Source: Dyella solisilvae (GTDB lineage Bacteria; Pseudomonadota; Gammaproteobacteria; Xanthomonadales; Rhodanobacteraceae). From it: DNA of 64,000 bases. The position numbers and the translations under genes are program-made. Numbering within the stretch: position 1 is the first letter of the stretch; each line of letters begins with the position of its first letter. The stretch spans positions 1 through 64,000 of the forward strand of contig NZ_QQSY01000002.1 in NCBI RefSeq assembly GCF_003351225.1, in the 5' to 3' direction. Below are positions 49,241 to 58,434 of this stretch, piece by piece. The notes under the pieces were generated by a model that saw only the letters and a program-made list of their open reading frames with translations, had not been told where the DNA came from and did not search any database.

Positions 49241-50341
49241 TCAGCGCACCTTCAAGGTAGCGAGGCCGATCAGCACCAGCACCACGCTGATGATCCAGAA
49301 GCGCACGATCACGCGCGGCTCGGGCCAGCCTTTCAGTTCGAAGTGGTGGTGAATCGGCGCCATGCGGAACACGCGCTTGCCGGTCATCTTGAAGCTGGCC
49401 ACCTGGATCATCACCGAGGCGGTTTCCATCACGAACACGCCGCCCATCACCAGCAACACGATTTCCTGGCGCACGATCACCGCGATGGCCGCCAGCGCCG
49501 CGCCGATCGCCAACGCGCCGACGTCGCCCATGAAGACCTGGGCCGGATAGGTGTTGAACCACAGGAAGCCCAGGCCGGCGCCCGACAGCGCGCCACAGAA
49601 GATCGCCAGCTCGCCCGCGCCGGGAATCGAGGGGATGCCCAGGTACTCGGAGAACAGGCGGTTGCCGGCGAGATAGGCGAACACGCCCAGCGCGCCGGAC
49701 ACCAGCACGGTCGGCATGATGGCCAGGCCGTCCAGGCCGTCAGTGAGGTTCACCGCGTTGGAGAAGCCCACGATCATGAAGTAGGCCACGACGATGAACA
49801 TCGCGCCCAGCGGCAAGGCGACCTGCTTGAACAGCGGCACGTACAGCGCGGTCTCGGCCACCGGCTGCAAGCCGCTGGCCTGCGGCGCGGTGTAGTACAG
49901 GAACAGCGCGGCCGCGAGGCCGAACACGGACTGCCAGAAGTACTTCCAGCGCGAGGCCAAGCCGCGGCTGTCCTTGAGCACCAGCTTTTTGTAGTCGTCG
50001 TAGAAGCCGATCACGCCGAAGCTGAGCAGCACCGCCAGCACCAGCCACACGTAGCGGTTGTGCAGGTCGGTCCAGAGGATGGTGGACAGGGTGACCGCCA
50101 GCAGGATCATCACGCCGCCCATGGTCGGCGTACCCGCCTTGGACAGGTGCGTCTGCGGGCCATCCTTGCGCACCACCTGGCCCGCCTTCAGCTCGGCGAG
50201 CTTCTGGATCAGCGCCGGCCCAAACAGCAGCGACATCGACAGCGCGGTGAGCGCGGCCATGATCGTGCGGAACGTGATGTACTGGAACAGATGCATGGCG
50301 GTGAAGTGCCGCGCCATCCAGTCTGCGAGTTCAAGCAGCAT
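49241..50341 (-). CDS. mraY: Phospho-MurNAc-pentapeptide transferase MraY
   Basis: A 366-aa, ten-helix enzyme forming lipid I. Visible are [13 protein letters not shown], the Asp pair in [19 protein letters not shown], and [12 protein letters not shown]. Start 50341 lies 11 bases inside the murF end. Confidence 0.97.
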   Translation of the reverse strand: MLLELADWMARHFTAMHLFQYITFRTIMAALTALSMSLLFGPALIQKLAELKAGQVVRKDGPQTHLSKAGTPTMGGVMILLAVTLSTILWTDLHNRYVWLVLAVLLSFGVIGFYDDYKKLVLKDSRGLASRWKYFWQSVFGLAAALFLYYTAPQASGLQPVAETALYVPLFKQVALPLGAMFIVVAYFMIVGFSNAVNLTDGLDGLAIMPTVLVSGALGVFAYLAGNRLFSEYLGIPSIPGAGELAIFCGALSGAGLGFLWFNTYPAQVFMGDVGALAIGAALAAIAVIVRQEIVLLVMGGVFVMETASVMIQVASFKMTGKRVFRMAPIHHHFELKGWPEPRVIVRFWIISVVLVLIGLATLKVR

Positions 50342-51701
50342 CGGATGCGCCCTCCCCTTTTGCCTTGTTGTCGCGAAGCGCAACGACCACCTGATCCATG
50401 CCTGAGGAGCGCGAGCCCTTGACCAGACAGGCGACGGCGCTGTGCATGTGTTGTTTGAGTGCGGCGATCAGCGCCGCCTTGTCGGCGAAATGCTCGCCGC
50501 GCTCGCCGAACGCCTTCACCGCGGCCGCGCTCAACGGGCCGACCGCAAACAGGCGATCGATGCCGCGCTGGCGCGCGCGCTCGCCGATGCCGGCATGCAG
50601 GGCCACGGTGTTGTCGCCGAGCTCGGCCATGTCGCCCAGCACCAGCCAGCGCTCGCCCTCGGCCAGCGCCAGCGTATCGATGGCGGCGCCGACCGAACCC
50701 GGATTGGCGTTGTAGCTGTCGTCGATCAGCACCCAGCCGCCCGGCATCTGCTCGAACTGCAGGCGGCCGGCCACGCTGGGCACGTTCTCCAGGCCGTCGA
50801 CGATGGTGTCGAGCGGCACGTCCAGCGCCAGCGCGATCGAGGCCGCCGCCAGCGCATTGGCGATGTTGTGGCGGCCAGCGAGCGGCAGCTGCACTTCAGC
50901 GTCGCCCACCGGCGTGCTCAGCAGGAAGTGCGAGCCGTCCACGCGCTGATCGAGGATGTCCGCGCCCACATCGGCCTTGTGGCTGAGCGCGTAACGCAGC
51001 TGGCGACGCGAACCGGCCAGCCCGGTGAAGAAGCTGGCGAACGCGTCGTCCGCATTGATGATCGCCACGCCGTCGACCGGCAGTGCCTGGTACAGCGCGC
51101 CCTTGGTCTCGGCCACGCCTTCCACGCTGCCCATGCGCTCAAGATGCGCGGGAGCAATGGTGGTGACGAGGCCGATATCGGGCCGCGCGATGGCGGCGAG
51201 GTAGGCAATGTCGCCCGGCTTGCCGGCGCCCATCTCCAGCACCGCGTACTCCGTGTCCTGCGGCATCGCCAGCAGGGTCAGCGGCAGGCCCAGCTCGTTG
51301 TTGTAGTTGCCGGCGTTGACGTGGGTGCGACCATGCCGCGACAGGATCGAGGCGGTCAGCGTCTTCACCGTGGTCTTGCCATTGGAGCCGGTGATGCCGA
51401 TCACGCGCACGTTGCTCTGCGCGCGCACCGCGCTGGCCAGGTCGCCCAGCGCAAGCTCGGTGTCGTCCACCAGCACCTGCGGCAGGTCGAAGTCGACCTT
51501 GCGGGTGACCAGCGCAGCGATGGCGCCCTTGGCCTTGGCGTCGGCGAGGAAGTCGTGGCCGTCCACGCGTTCGCCCTTGATCGCCACGAACAGGTCGCCT
51601 GACTTCAGCTTGCGCGTGTCGATGGCGACGCCGGTCACGTCCACGTCGTCGCCCAGCAGGCGGCCGCGGGTCCACAGGGCAATGGCGCTCAGGCGCATCA
51701 T
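50331..51701 (-). CDS. murF: UDP-MurNAc-tripeptide--D-Ala-D-Ala ligase MurF
   Basis: A 456-aa Mur ligase with [27 protein letters not shown] and the C-terminal [13 protein letters not shown]. Adds D-Ala-D-Ala to the UDP-MurNAc-tripeptide. Start overlaps the murE stop by four bases. Confidence 0.96.
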   Translation of the reverse strand: MMRLSAIALWTRGRLLGDDVDVTGVAIDTRKLKSGDLFVAIKGERVDGHDFLADAKAKGAIAALVTRKVDFDLPQVLVDDTELALGDLASAVRAQSNVRVIGITGSNGKTTVKTLTASILSRHGRTHVNAGNYNNELGLPLTLLAMPQDTEYAVLEMGAGKPGDIAYLAAIARPDIGLVTTIAPAHLERMGSVEGVAETKGALYQALPVDGVAIINADDAFASFFTGLAGSRRQLRYALSHKADVGADILDQRVDGSHFLLSTPVGDAEVQLPLAGRHNIANALAAASIALALDVPLDTIVDGLENVPSVAGRLQFEQMPGGWVLIDDSYNANPGSVGAAIDTLALAEGERWLVLGDMAELGDNTVALHAGIGERARQRGIDRLFAVGPLSAAAVKAFGERGEHFADKAALIAALKQHMHSAVACLVKGSRSSGMDQVVVALRDNKAKGEGASDAA

Positions 51702-53170
51702 GCTCGGGTCTCCAGCGCTTGGCGGGCTACCGCCAGGTCGTCGAACGGACGCTTCCCTGACGCGCCTTCCTGATAGGTCTCATGCCCCTTGCCGGCGATC
51801 AGCACCACGTCGCCCGCCTTGGCAGTGACAAGCGCGCGCTGGATGGCCACTGCACGGTCGCGCTCGATCGTGGCGGCGGCGGGATGCTTCAGCCCGGCGA
51901 CGATCTGCGCCACGATCAGGTCGCCGTCTTCGCCGCGCGGGTTGTCGTCGGTGACGATGATGGCGTCGGCCAGGCGTTCGGCAATCTCACCCATCTGGGG
52001 GCGCTTGCCGGCGTCGCGCTCACCGCCGCAACCGAACACGCACAGCAGCTGGCCCTCGCAGTGGGCGCGCAATGCGGTCAGCGCCTGCTCGAGTGCGTCG
52101 GGAGTGTGCGCGTAGTCGACCACCACCAGCGGCAGCCCGGCCACGCCGCCGAGACGGTTCATGCGGCCGTTGATCGGCGCCAGCGACTCGACAGCGGACA
52201 CGATGCGCTCGAACGACTCGCCCATCGCGCCCAAGCAGCCCACCACCGCCAGCAGGTTGGCGACATTGAAACGTCCCAGCAGGCGGCTGCGGATCGCATG
52301 GGCACCCCACGGGGCGTGTACGGTGAAGGCGAGCCCTTCGGCCGAGGTGACGACGTCAGCGGCGCGGATTTCGGCGCTGGCGTCGCCGTCGGCGCTCAGG
52401 CGCAGGGCGCGCACGCCCGACGGCAGGCGCGCAGCCAGCTCGCGGCCGAACGCGTCGTCGATATTGATGGCCGCCGCCTTCAGGGTCGGCCAGGCGAACA
52501 GCTTGGCCTTGGCCGCGCCGTAGGCTTCCATGCTGCCGTGGTAGTCCAGGTGGTCGCGGGTGAGGTTGGTGAACGCCGCCACCTCGAACGCCACCGCTGC
52601 GACGCGGCCCTGCTCGAGCGCGTGCGAGGACACCTCCATCGCCACGTGGCTGGCGCCGCCCTCGAGGAACGAGGCGAGCAGGCCCTGCACGTTGATTGCG
52701 TCGGGCGTGGTGCGCTCGCCTTCGCTGATCTGGCCATGCAGGCCCGCGCCGAGGGTACCGATGGTCGCCGCGCGATGGCCGAGGTGCTCGAGCGCCTGCG
52801 CCAGCAATTGCACGGTGGAAGTCTTGCCGTTGGTGCCTGTCACGCCGATCACGCGCAGCGACTCGGACGGACGGCCGAAGAAACGCGCAGCGATCTCGCC
52901 GACCTTGCCGTGCAGGCCGTCGACCCACAGCACCGGCACGTCGACCTCGGGCAGGTCCGCCGCCGGCGCCTCGGCCAGCACCACACGGGCGCCGCGCGCC
53001 GCCGCGCCCTGGGCGAAGCGGATGCCGTGCTCGCGCGTGCCGCGCAGCGCGAAGAACGCGTCGCCCGGGCGCACCTGGCGCGAGTCGAGCGTGAGCCCTG
53101 AAACGACGATATCGCCGACACCAGGGGTCTCGGCGATGCCTTTGAGCAGTTGATCGAGGCGGGCGCTCAT
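51698..53170 (-). CDS. murE: UDP-MurNAc-dipeptide--meso-diaminopimelate ligase MurE
   Basis: A 490-aa Mur ligase with ATP loop GVTGTNGKTSTVQL and the DNPR motif (VTDDNPRGED) that selects meso-diaminopimelate, as expected for a Gram-negative wall. Overlaps ftsI and murF by ATGA. Confidence 0.97.
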   Translation of the reverse strand: MSARLDQLLKGIAETPGVGDIVVSGLTLDSRQVRPGDAFFALRGTREHGIRFAQGAAARGARVVLAEAPAADLPEVDVPVLWVDGLHGKVGEIAARFFGRPSESLRVIGVTGTNGKTSTVQLLAQALEHLGHRAATIGTLGAGLHGQISEGERTTPDAINVQGLLASFLEGGASHVAMEVSSHALEQGRVAAVAFEVAAFTNLTRDHLDYHGSMEAYGAAKAKLFAWPTLKAAAINIDDAFGRELAARLPSGVRALRLSADGDASAEIRAADVVTSAEGLAFTVHAPWGAHAIRSRLLGRFNVANLLAVVGCLGAMGESFERIVSAVESLAPINGRMNRLGGVAGLPLVVVDYAHTPDALEQALTALRAHCEGQLLCVFGCGGERDAGKRPQMGEIAERLADAIIVTDDNPRGEDGDLIVAQIVAGLKHPAAATIERDRAVAIQRALVTAKAGDVVLIAGKGHETYQEGASGKRPFDDLAVARQALETRA

Positions 53171-54981
53171 GGCGTGGCCCCCTCGATCGGCGCGTCATCC
53201 ACGGCTTCCACCGTGGGCTGTTTAGTACTGGTCAAACCATTCTGTCCTTGCAGCGGCCCGCCGACATACCAGCGGCCGATGTTGTCCGGTGGCACGTCCA
53301 TCAGGCGCAAGGCGCCGTCCATGACCTTGGCGAAGACGGGGCCGGACACCAGTGCGCCGTAGTAGCTGCCCTTCTTCGGGTTGTCGATCACCACCACGGC
53401 CGCCATGCGCGGATCGGAGGCCGGCACGATGCCGGCGAAGGCCGCGCTGTAGTTGTTCTTGGAATAGCCACCGGCCGAGGCCTTGTGCGCGGTGCCGGTC
53501 TTGCCTGCCACGCCGTAGTTGGCGATCCATGCGTACGGCGCCGCCGTGCCGCCGGGCTGGGTCACCGACTCCAGCATCTGCACCAGCTCATGGGCGATCT
53601 TGGGGTCGACGATCTGCTTGGCTTCGTTGTCCGAGCCCTTCACGAAGGTGGGCAAGTGCATCACGCCGTCGTCGGCGATGGTGGCGTAGCCGTTCGCCAG
53701 CTGCAGCGGCGTCACGTTGAGGCCGTAGCCGTAGGCCAGAATGGCCTTCTCCAGCATGCCCCAGCTCTTGCCCGGCTTGAGGTAGCCAGACGCTTCGCCC
53801 GGGAAGCCGCTGTTGGTGCTGTTGCCGAAGCCGAACGCGCGATAGGTGTCGTACATCAGGCCGGTGTCCAGCGTCATCGCCACCTTGGCGGCACCGATAT
53901 TGCTGGACTTGGCGAGGATGCCGGTGGGCGAGAGCATGCCGTAGGCGTGCGTGTCACGGATGTCGTGCGAGATGTAATAGAAGTGGCCGTTGCCCGTATC
54001 CACCAGCGGTCCAGTCGGCGTGTACTTGCCACTGGACAGCGCCGCGGCCATCACGAACGGCTTGATGGTGGAGCCCGGCTCCACCACGTCGGTCATCGCG
54101 CGGTTGCGGCGACTCGACGGATTGCTGCCGCGCAGGGCGTTCGGGTTGTAGGTGGGCCAGTTCACCATGGCCAGCACTTCGCCATTGCGCACGTCGATGA
54201 TCACCATCGAGCCGGAGTCCGCGTCGGACTGTTCGATGGTGTTCTTCAGCTCGTTGTAGGCGAGGAACTGGATGCGGCGGTCAATGCTGAGCGTGATGTC
54301 GCGGCCCGGCTGCGGCGCGCGCACCAGGTCCAGGTCTTCCACCACGTGGCCCATGCGATCGCGGATCACCCGCTTGGCGCCCTGCTTGCCCGCCAGCCAG
54401 TCGTCGAAGGCCAGCTCCAGGCCTTCCTGTCCGTGGTCGTCGATGTTGGTGAAGCCCAGCACGTGGGCGGTCACCGGGCCAGACGGATAGAAGCGGCGGA
54501 ACTCGCGCTGGCCGTTGACGCCCGGCACGCCGAGGTCGAGCACCACCTGGGCGGCGTCCGGCGACATCTGGCGGCGCAGGTAGACGAACTCGCGCTCGGA
54601 GCGCTGCGCCAGGTACTGCTTGAGCGCGTCCGCATCCATGCCGATGGCCTTGGCCAGCGCGGGCAGCTTGTCCTCGTTATCCAGCACTTCGGATGGATTG
54701 GCCCAGATCGAAACCACGGGCGTCGACACGGCCAGCGGCTCGCCGTTGCGATCGAAGATGGTGCCGCGGGAGACCGCGATCGGTACTTCACGCAGGATGC
54801 GGGCGTCCGCCTGGTTCTGATAGAAACCCTTGCGCACCACCTGCATGTCGAATGCGCGCGCCACCAGGCCCAGTGACGCCAGGCCGAGCACGGCGGCCAC
54901 CACCATCATGCGGCGGCGAATGCTAGGACCCGCCTGTCGGCGGCGGGTCGGATGGGCGGTCGGACGGGGGCGCGGCTTCAT
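53167..54981 (-). CDS. ftsI: Septal transpeptidase FtsI (PBP3)
   Basis: A 604-aa class B penicillin-binding protein. One N-terminal helix (25-43) follows a basic tail; the catalytic tetrad is S304-T-I-K307, followed by the SSN motif (AKSSNIGAAK) and KTGTAHKA near residue 490. Cross-links septal peptidoglycan with FtsW. Four-base overlaps with ftsL and murE. Confidence 0.96.
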   Translation of the reverse strand: MKPRPRPTAHPTRRRQAGPSIRRRMMVVAAVLGLASLGLVARAFDMQVVRKGFYQNQADARILREVPIAVSRGTIFDRNGEPLAVSTPVVSIWANPSEVLDNEDKLPALAKAIGMDADALKQYLAQRSEREFVYLRRQMSPDAAQVVLDLGVPGVNGQREFRRFYPSGPVTAHVLGFTNIDDHGQEGLELAFDDWLAGKQGAKRVIRDRMGHVVEDLDLVRAPQPGRDITLSIDRRIQFLAYNELKNTIEQSDADSGSMVIIDVRNGEVLAMVNWPTYNPNALRGSNPSSRRNRAMTDVVEPGSTIKPFVMAAALSSGKYTPTGPLVDTGNGHFYYISHDIRDTHAYGMLSPTGILAKSSNIGAAKVAMTLDTGLMYDTYRAFGFGNSTNSGFPGEASGYLKPGKSWGMLEKAILAYGYGLNVTPLQLANGYATIADDGVMHLPTFVKGSDNEAKQIVDPKIAHELVQMLESVTQPGGTAAPYAWIANYGVAGKTGTAHKASAGGYSKNNYSAAFAGIVPASDPRMAAVVVIDNPKKGSYYGALVSGPVFAKVMDGALRLMDVPPDNIGRWYVGGPLQGQNGLTSTKQPTVEAVDDAPIEGATP

Positions 54982-55250
54982 CGGCGCACCAGCTGGATGT
55001 CTTGCGGCTTGGGATTGACCATGCCCAGCGCCTGGCGGGCTTCGTCGTCGACGCGACGAGGCTCGGCCCAGGTAGCCTGTTCCAGCTCCAGCTTGCCGTA
55101 TTCAATGTTGAGGTCGTCGCGCAGGTTCTGCAGGCGAGTCAGCTCAACGAACAGCACGCGGCTCTCATGGCGCGTCCACACCACGGCAATGGCGCTGGAC
55201 AGCACCGCCGCGAGCAGGACCAGCATGAAGATGCCGCCGAGGAACTTCAT
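54978..55250 (-). CDS. ftsL: Cell division protein FtsL
   Basis: A 90-aa bitopic protein with an N-terminal helix (residues 5-22, GGIFMLVLLAAVLSSAIAV) and a leucine-zipper-like periplasmic coil (RVLFVELTRLQNLRDDLNIEYGKLELEQATW). Joins FtsQ and FtsB to activate FtsWI. Overlaps rsmH and ftsI by ATGA. Confidence 0.92.
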   Translation of the reverse strand: MKFLGGIFMLVLLAAVLSSAIAVVWTRHESRVLFVELTRLQNLRDDLNIEYGKLELEQATWAEPRRVDDEARQALGMVNPKPQDIQLVRR

Positions 55251-56170
55251 GCGAGTTTCTCCGCCACGCGCAGCACCGCCGAGCGGGCGCGCGGATTGAC
55301 GGCAAGCTCCGCCTCGGACGGAAACTGCGCCTTGCCCACCGCGGCCAGGCGCGCGGGCGCCGCGGCGACCGGCGGGCCACGACGACTGCCCTGCACGCGT
55401 CCGGAGTGGTCGCGGATGAACAACTTGACCGCCCGGTCCTCCAGCGAATGAAAGCTGATGATGGACAGGCGGCCGCCGACCTTGAGCAGCGACAGCGCCG
55501 ACTCCAGCCCCTGCGCCAGTGCGTCCAGCTCACCGTTAACGCGGATGCGCAGCGCCTGGAAGCTGCGCGTCGCGGGATGCTTGCCCGGCTCGCGGCGGCC
55601 GACGACGCGTTCGATCAAACCAGCCAGCTGACCCGTGCGAGTGATCGGGTGCTCGGTGCGGTCTTCGACGATGGCGCGGGCGATCTTGCGGCTGAAGCGC
55701 TCCTCGCCGTAGATCCACAGGACGTCGGCAATTTCTTTTTCCGAAGCATGGGCGAGGAAATCGGCCGCGCTCTCACCTTGCGTGGTGTCCATGCGCATGT
55801 CCAGCGGCGCATCGGCCATGAAGCTGAAGCCGCGGGCGGCTTCATCGAGCTGGGGCGAGGACACGCCGAGGTCGAGCAGGATGCCGTCGAGGCCGCCGGC
55901 GGTCTCGTCCCATTCGGCCATGCTGGAGAAGTTGGCGTGACGGATCGAGACGCGCGGGTCGCCGCTGAATTCGGCATGGGCCGTGGCGATGGCCTGCGGG
56001 TCGCGATCCATCAGCAGCAGGCGGCCGTCGGGACCGAGGCGCGACAGCACAGCGCGGGCGTGACCGCCGCGTCCGAAGGTGCCATCGAGATATCGCCCGC
56101 CTGCCTGCACGGCGAGTCCCTCCACTGCTTCACCCAGCATCACCGGGATGTGCCGCAACTGCTCGGCCAT
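55247..56170 (-). CDS. rsmH: 16S rRNA (cytosine(1402)-N4)-methyltransferase RsmH
   Basis: A 307-aa enzyme with SAM motif YLDGTFGRGGHA, LLDLGVSSPQLD, HPATRSFQALRI and SIISFHSLEDRAVK. Start 56170 follows GGGAG and gives the usual MAEQLRHIPVML opening. Second gene of the dcw cluster, 53 bases after mraZ. Confidence 0.96.
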   Translation of the reverse strand: MAEQLRHIPVMLGEAVEGLAVQAGGRYLDGTFGRGGHARAVLSRLGPDGRLLLMDRDPQAIATAHAEFSGDPRVSIRHANFSSMAEWDETAGGLDGILLDLGVSSPQLDEAARGFSFMADAPLDMRMDTTQGESAADFLAHASEKEIADVLWIYGEERFSRKIARAIVEDRTEHPITRTGQLAGLIERVVGRREPGKHPATRSFQALRIRVNGELDALAQGLESALSLLKVGGRLSIISFHSLEDRAVKLFIRDHSGRVQGSRRGPPVAAAPARLAAVGKAQFPSEAELAVNPRARSAVLRVAEKLA

Positions 56171-56223
56171 GCCGCACTCCCGCTCCCGTCCCGTTAACTC
56201 CGCCACGCCGCCACCGTTGCCGG

Positions 56224-56670
56224 TTACAGCTGCAGCTCCGCCATCTCGTCTGTGATCTCGTCTTCGCCGATGGTCTGGCGGATCTTTGCCAGGTGGGCCT
56301 GTTCGCTCCAAAGCTCGAACTTGTTGCCCATGCCCAGGAGAACCGCTTTCTTCTCGATGCCCGTGGTCGCGCGCTGGCTGGCAGGCAGCAGCAGGCGGGC
56401 CGCGCCGTCCGGCTCGACCACCGCCGCGGCGCCCACCAGCTTCATCTGCATGTCGCGATGGGCGGCCTTCACCTTGGGCAGCGCATTCACCTGGTCGCGC
56501 ACCTTTTCCCACTCGGCGTACGGGAACAGCCACAGGCAGCCCGTTTCGAAGGGGTTGTAGGTGATCACCAGACGATTGGCGCAGGCGTCGGCCACCAACT
56601 CGCGGTACGCGGTCGGAATGGCCAGCCGGCCCTTGTCGTCAACAGTGATGGCGGTTTCGCCCTGGAACAC
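56224..56670 (-). CDS. mraZ: Transcriptional regulator MraZ
   Basis: A 148-aa protein with two SpoVT/AbrB-like swapped-hairpin units ([22 protein letters not shown] and the second around residues 75-115, [23 protein letters not shown]). It forms a ring that binds direct repeats and represses its own dcw promoter in E. coli. The start is GTG at 56670, with TGGAG upstream. Confidence 0.95.
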   Translation of the reverse strand: MFQGETAITVDDKGRLAIPTAYRELVADACANRLVITYNPFETGCLWLFPYAEWEKVRDQVNALPKVKAAHRDMQMKLVGAAAVVEPDGAARLLLPASQRATTGIEKKAVLLGMGNKFELWSEQAHLAKIRQTIGEDEITDEMAELQL

Positions 56671-56681
56671 GACCGTTAGGC

Positions 56682-56716
56682 TCCACGAATTCCCACGATT
56701 TCACACATGAACCCAC
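56682..56716 (-). promoter_or_regulatory. Four MraZ boxes with 10-bp period
   Basis: On the minus strand, GTGGG (56716-56712), GTGTG (56706-56702), GTGGG (56696-56692) and GTGGA (56686-56682) recur exactly every 10 bp, each with a 5-base spacer. This matches the TGGGN direct-repeat pattern bound by MraZ. The array covers the -10 element and predicted start of the mraZ promoter, so bound MraZ should block transcription. Confidence 0.85.
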
Positions 56717-56743
56717 GATAGTCTCGCCCCCTGAGACTGTCAA
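56715..56743 (-). promoter_or_regulatory. Sigma70 promoter of the dcw cluster (PmraZ)
   Basis: On the minus strand a perfect -35 TTGACA (56743-56738) and -10 TATCGT (56720-56715) are separated by 17 bases. Predicted transcription start near 56708 gives a leader of about 38 bases to the mraZ GTG. The remainder of 56744-56932 shows no gene. Confidence 0.88.
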
Positions 56744-56932
56744 GGGAATTTTGCTTGTGAATCAATGAGAAAGGCGGTGATCTGGCAGTATTTCCAGCCT
56801 TTTATGAGGAACTATCTCAAGGTGCTTGAATGGCTGGGATTTTTTCCAATACCCCTGCACCACCCAAGCCCCTCTTCCCGACCCCAGGGCCGGGTCGACA
56901 TGAATTGCCCGTTCATGCCGGCCATCAGCCAG

Positions 56933-56971
56933 CCGTCATCGCCTTGTCCACGTTCGACAAGGCGATGACGG
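56933..56971 (-). terminator. Hairpin 3' of RNase P RNA
   Basis: A 16-bp perfect stem (56933-56948 with 56956-56971) and 7-base loop lie 17 bases beyond the mature 3' end of rnpB. There is no T tract, but the stem is long enough to act as a terminator or as a barrier to 3' exonucleases. Confidence 0.65.
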
Positions 56972-56987
56972 CGGCAGTGAAGGAGGT

Positions 56988-57352
<365 letters not shown>

Positions 57353-57357
57353 CGCGC

Positions 57358-57363
57358 ATTGTA
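57358..57363 (-). promoter_or_regulatory. -10 element of rnpB promoter
   Basis: TACAAT on the minus strand ends six to seven bases before the predicted rnpB 5' end. No clear -35 hexamer is visible 17 bases further up. Nothing else is seen in 57364-57511. Confidence 0.55.
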
Positions 57364-57511
57364 ATGGAACGGTGGGCTCAGGGGGCCTGAGAAATGGACA
57401 ATCGACTCCTGCGGGAACGCACCTTGCGCGCGACCGTGAGGCCGTATCGTCGCTGTCCTGCAGATCTTTCTCGCACGGCGCGCGCTCGTACAGCCGGGCT
57501 GGAGACTGGGG

Positions 57512-58339
57512 CTAGCCCTCGTACAACAGCTTGCGCGGCGCGCCGCTGATGGCGGCAGCCAGCTTAGCCGCCTTCGCCGGCGGCAACTCCTCGCGGAGGA
57601 TGGCGAACACGCGCCGTCCCTCCGCCTCGCGTGCATCGGCCTCCTCGCCCCGCCCCGCCACCAGGATCACGCACTCACCGCGCTGCTGGTCGGGATCGTT
57701 CGCCACGCGCGCGGCCAGCTCGCCGAGCGGCACGCCGATCACTGTCTCGAACAGCTTGGTCAGCTCGCGCGCCAGCACACCCTCGCGCGCCTCGCCGAAG
57801 ACATCGCGCATGTCGGCCAGGCTGTCGGCCACGCGGTGCGAGGACTCATAGAAGATGAGCGTGCGCGCATCACCCGCAAGTTCCTGCAAGCGCGTGCGCC
57901 GCGCCGCCGCCTTGGGCGGCAGGAAACCCTCGAACACGAAGCGGTCGCTGGGCAGGCCCGCCACCGACAGCGCGGCGATGGCCGCGCAGGCGCCAGGCAC
58001 GGGAACGCAACGAATGCCAGCCGCGCGCGCTGCACGCACCAGGCGGAAACCCGGATCGCTGATCAGCGGCGTCCCGGCGTCCGAAATCAACGCCACGGAT
58101 TCGCCGCCCTGCAGCCGCCGCACGATCTGCTCGACGACCTCGCGCTCGTTGTGCTCGTGCAGGGCCACCAGCGGCGTGCCGATGTTGTAGTGCATGAGCA
58201 GGGGACGGCTGTGCCGCGTGTCTTCCGCAGCGATCACCGCCACCGAGCGCAAGGTTTCGACGGCGCGCGCGGAAAAGTCATCGCGATGACCGATCGGGGT
58301 GGCGACCACCCATAGCTGACCCGGCTGAATCTGTGACAT
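57512..58339 (-). CDS. rsmI: 16S rRNA (cytidine(1402)-2'-O)-methyltransferase RsmI
   Basis: A 275-aa tetrapyrrole-methylase-fold protein with VATPIGHRDDFSARAVETL, AAEDTRHSRPLL, ISDAGTPLISDPGF and the C-terminal helical tail ending GAPRKLLYEG. Modifies the same nucleotide of 16S rRNA as RsmH. Divergent from lpoA. Confidence 0.95.
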   Translation of the reverse strand: MSQIQPGQLWVVATPIGHRDDFSARAVETLRSVAVIAAEDTRHSRPLLMHYNIGTPLVALHEHNEREVVEQIVRRLQGGESVALISDAGTPLISDPGFRLVRAARAAGIRCVPVPGACAAIAALSVAGLPSDRFVFEGFLPPKAAARRTRLQELAGDARTLIFYESSHRVADSLADMRDVFGEAREGVLARELTKLFETVIGVPLGELAARVANDPDQQRGECVILVAGRGEEADAREAEGRRVFAILREELPPAKAAKLAAAISGAPRKLLYEG

Positions 58340-58434
58340 CTTGCTGTTTCCTGGACAATGAGGCGGCAACTCAATGGGCTATCATCGCCCATCCGCCGAC
58401 CACGTCGTCAAAAAAAGCTCGAAGGGATTTGGCC

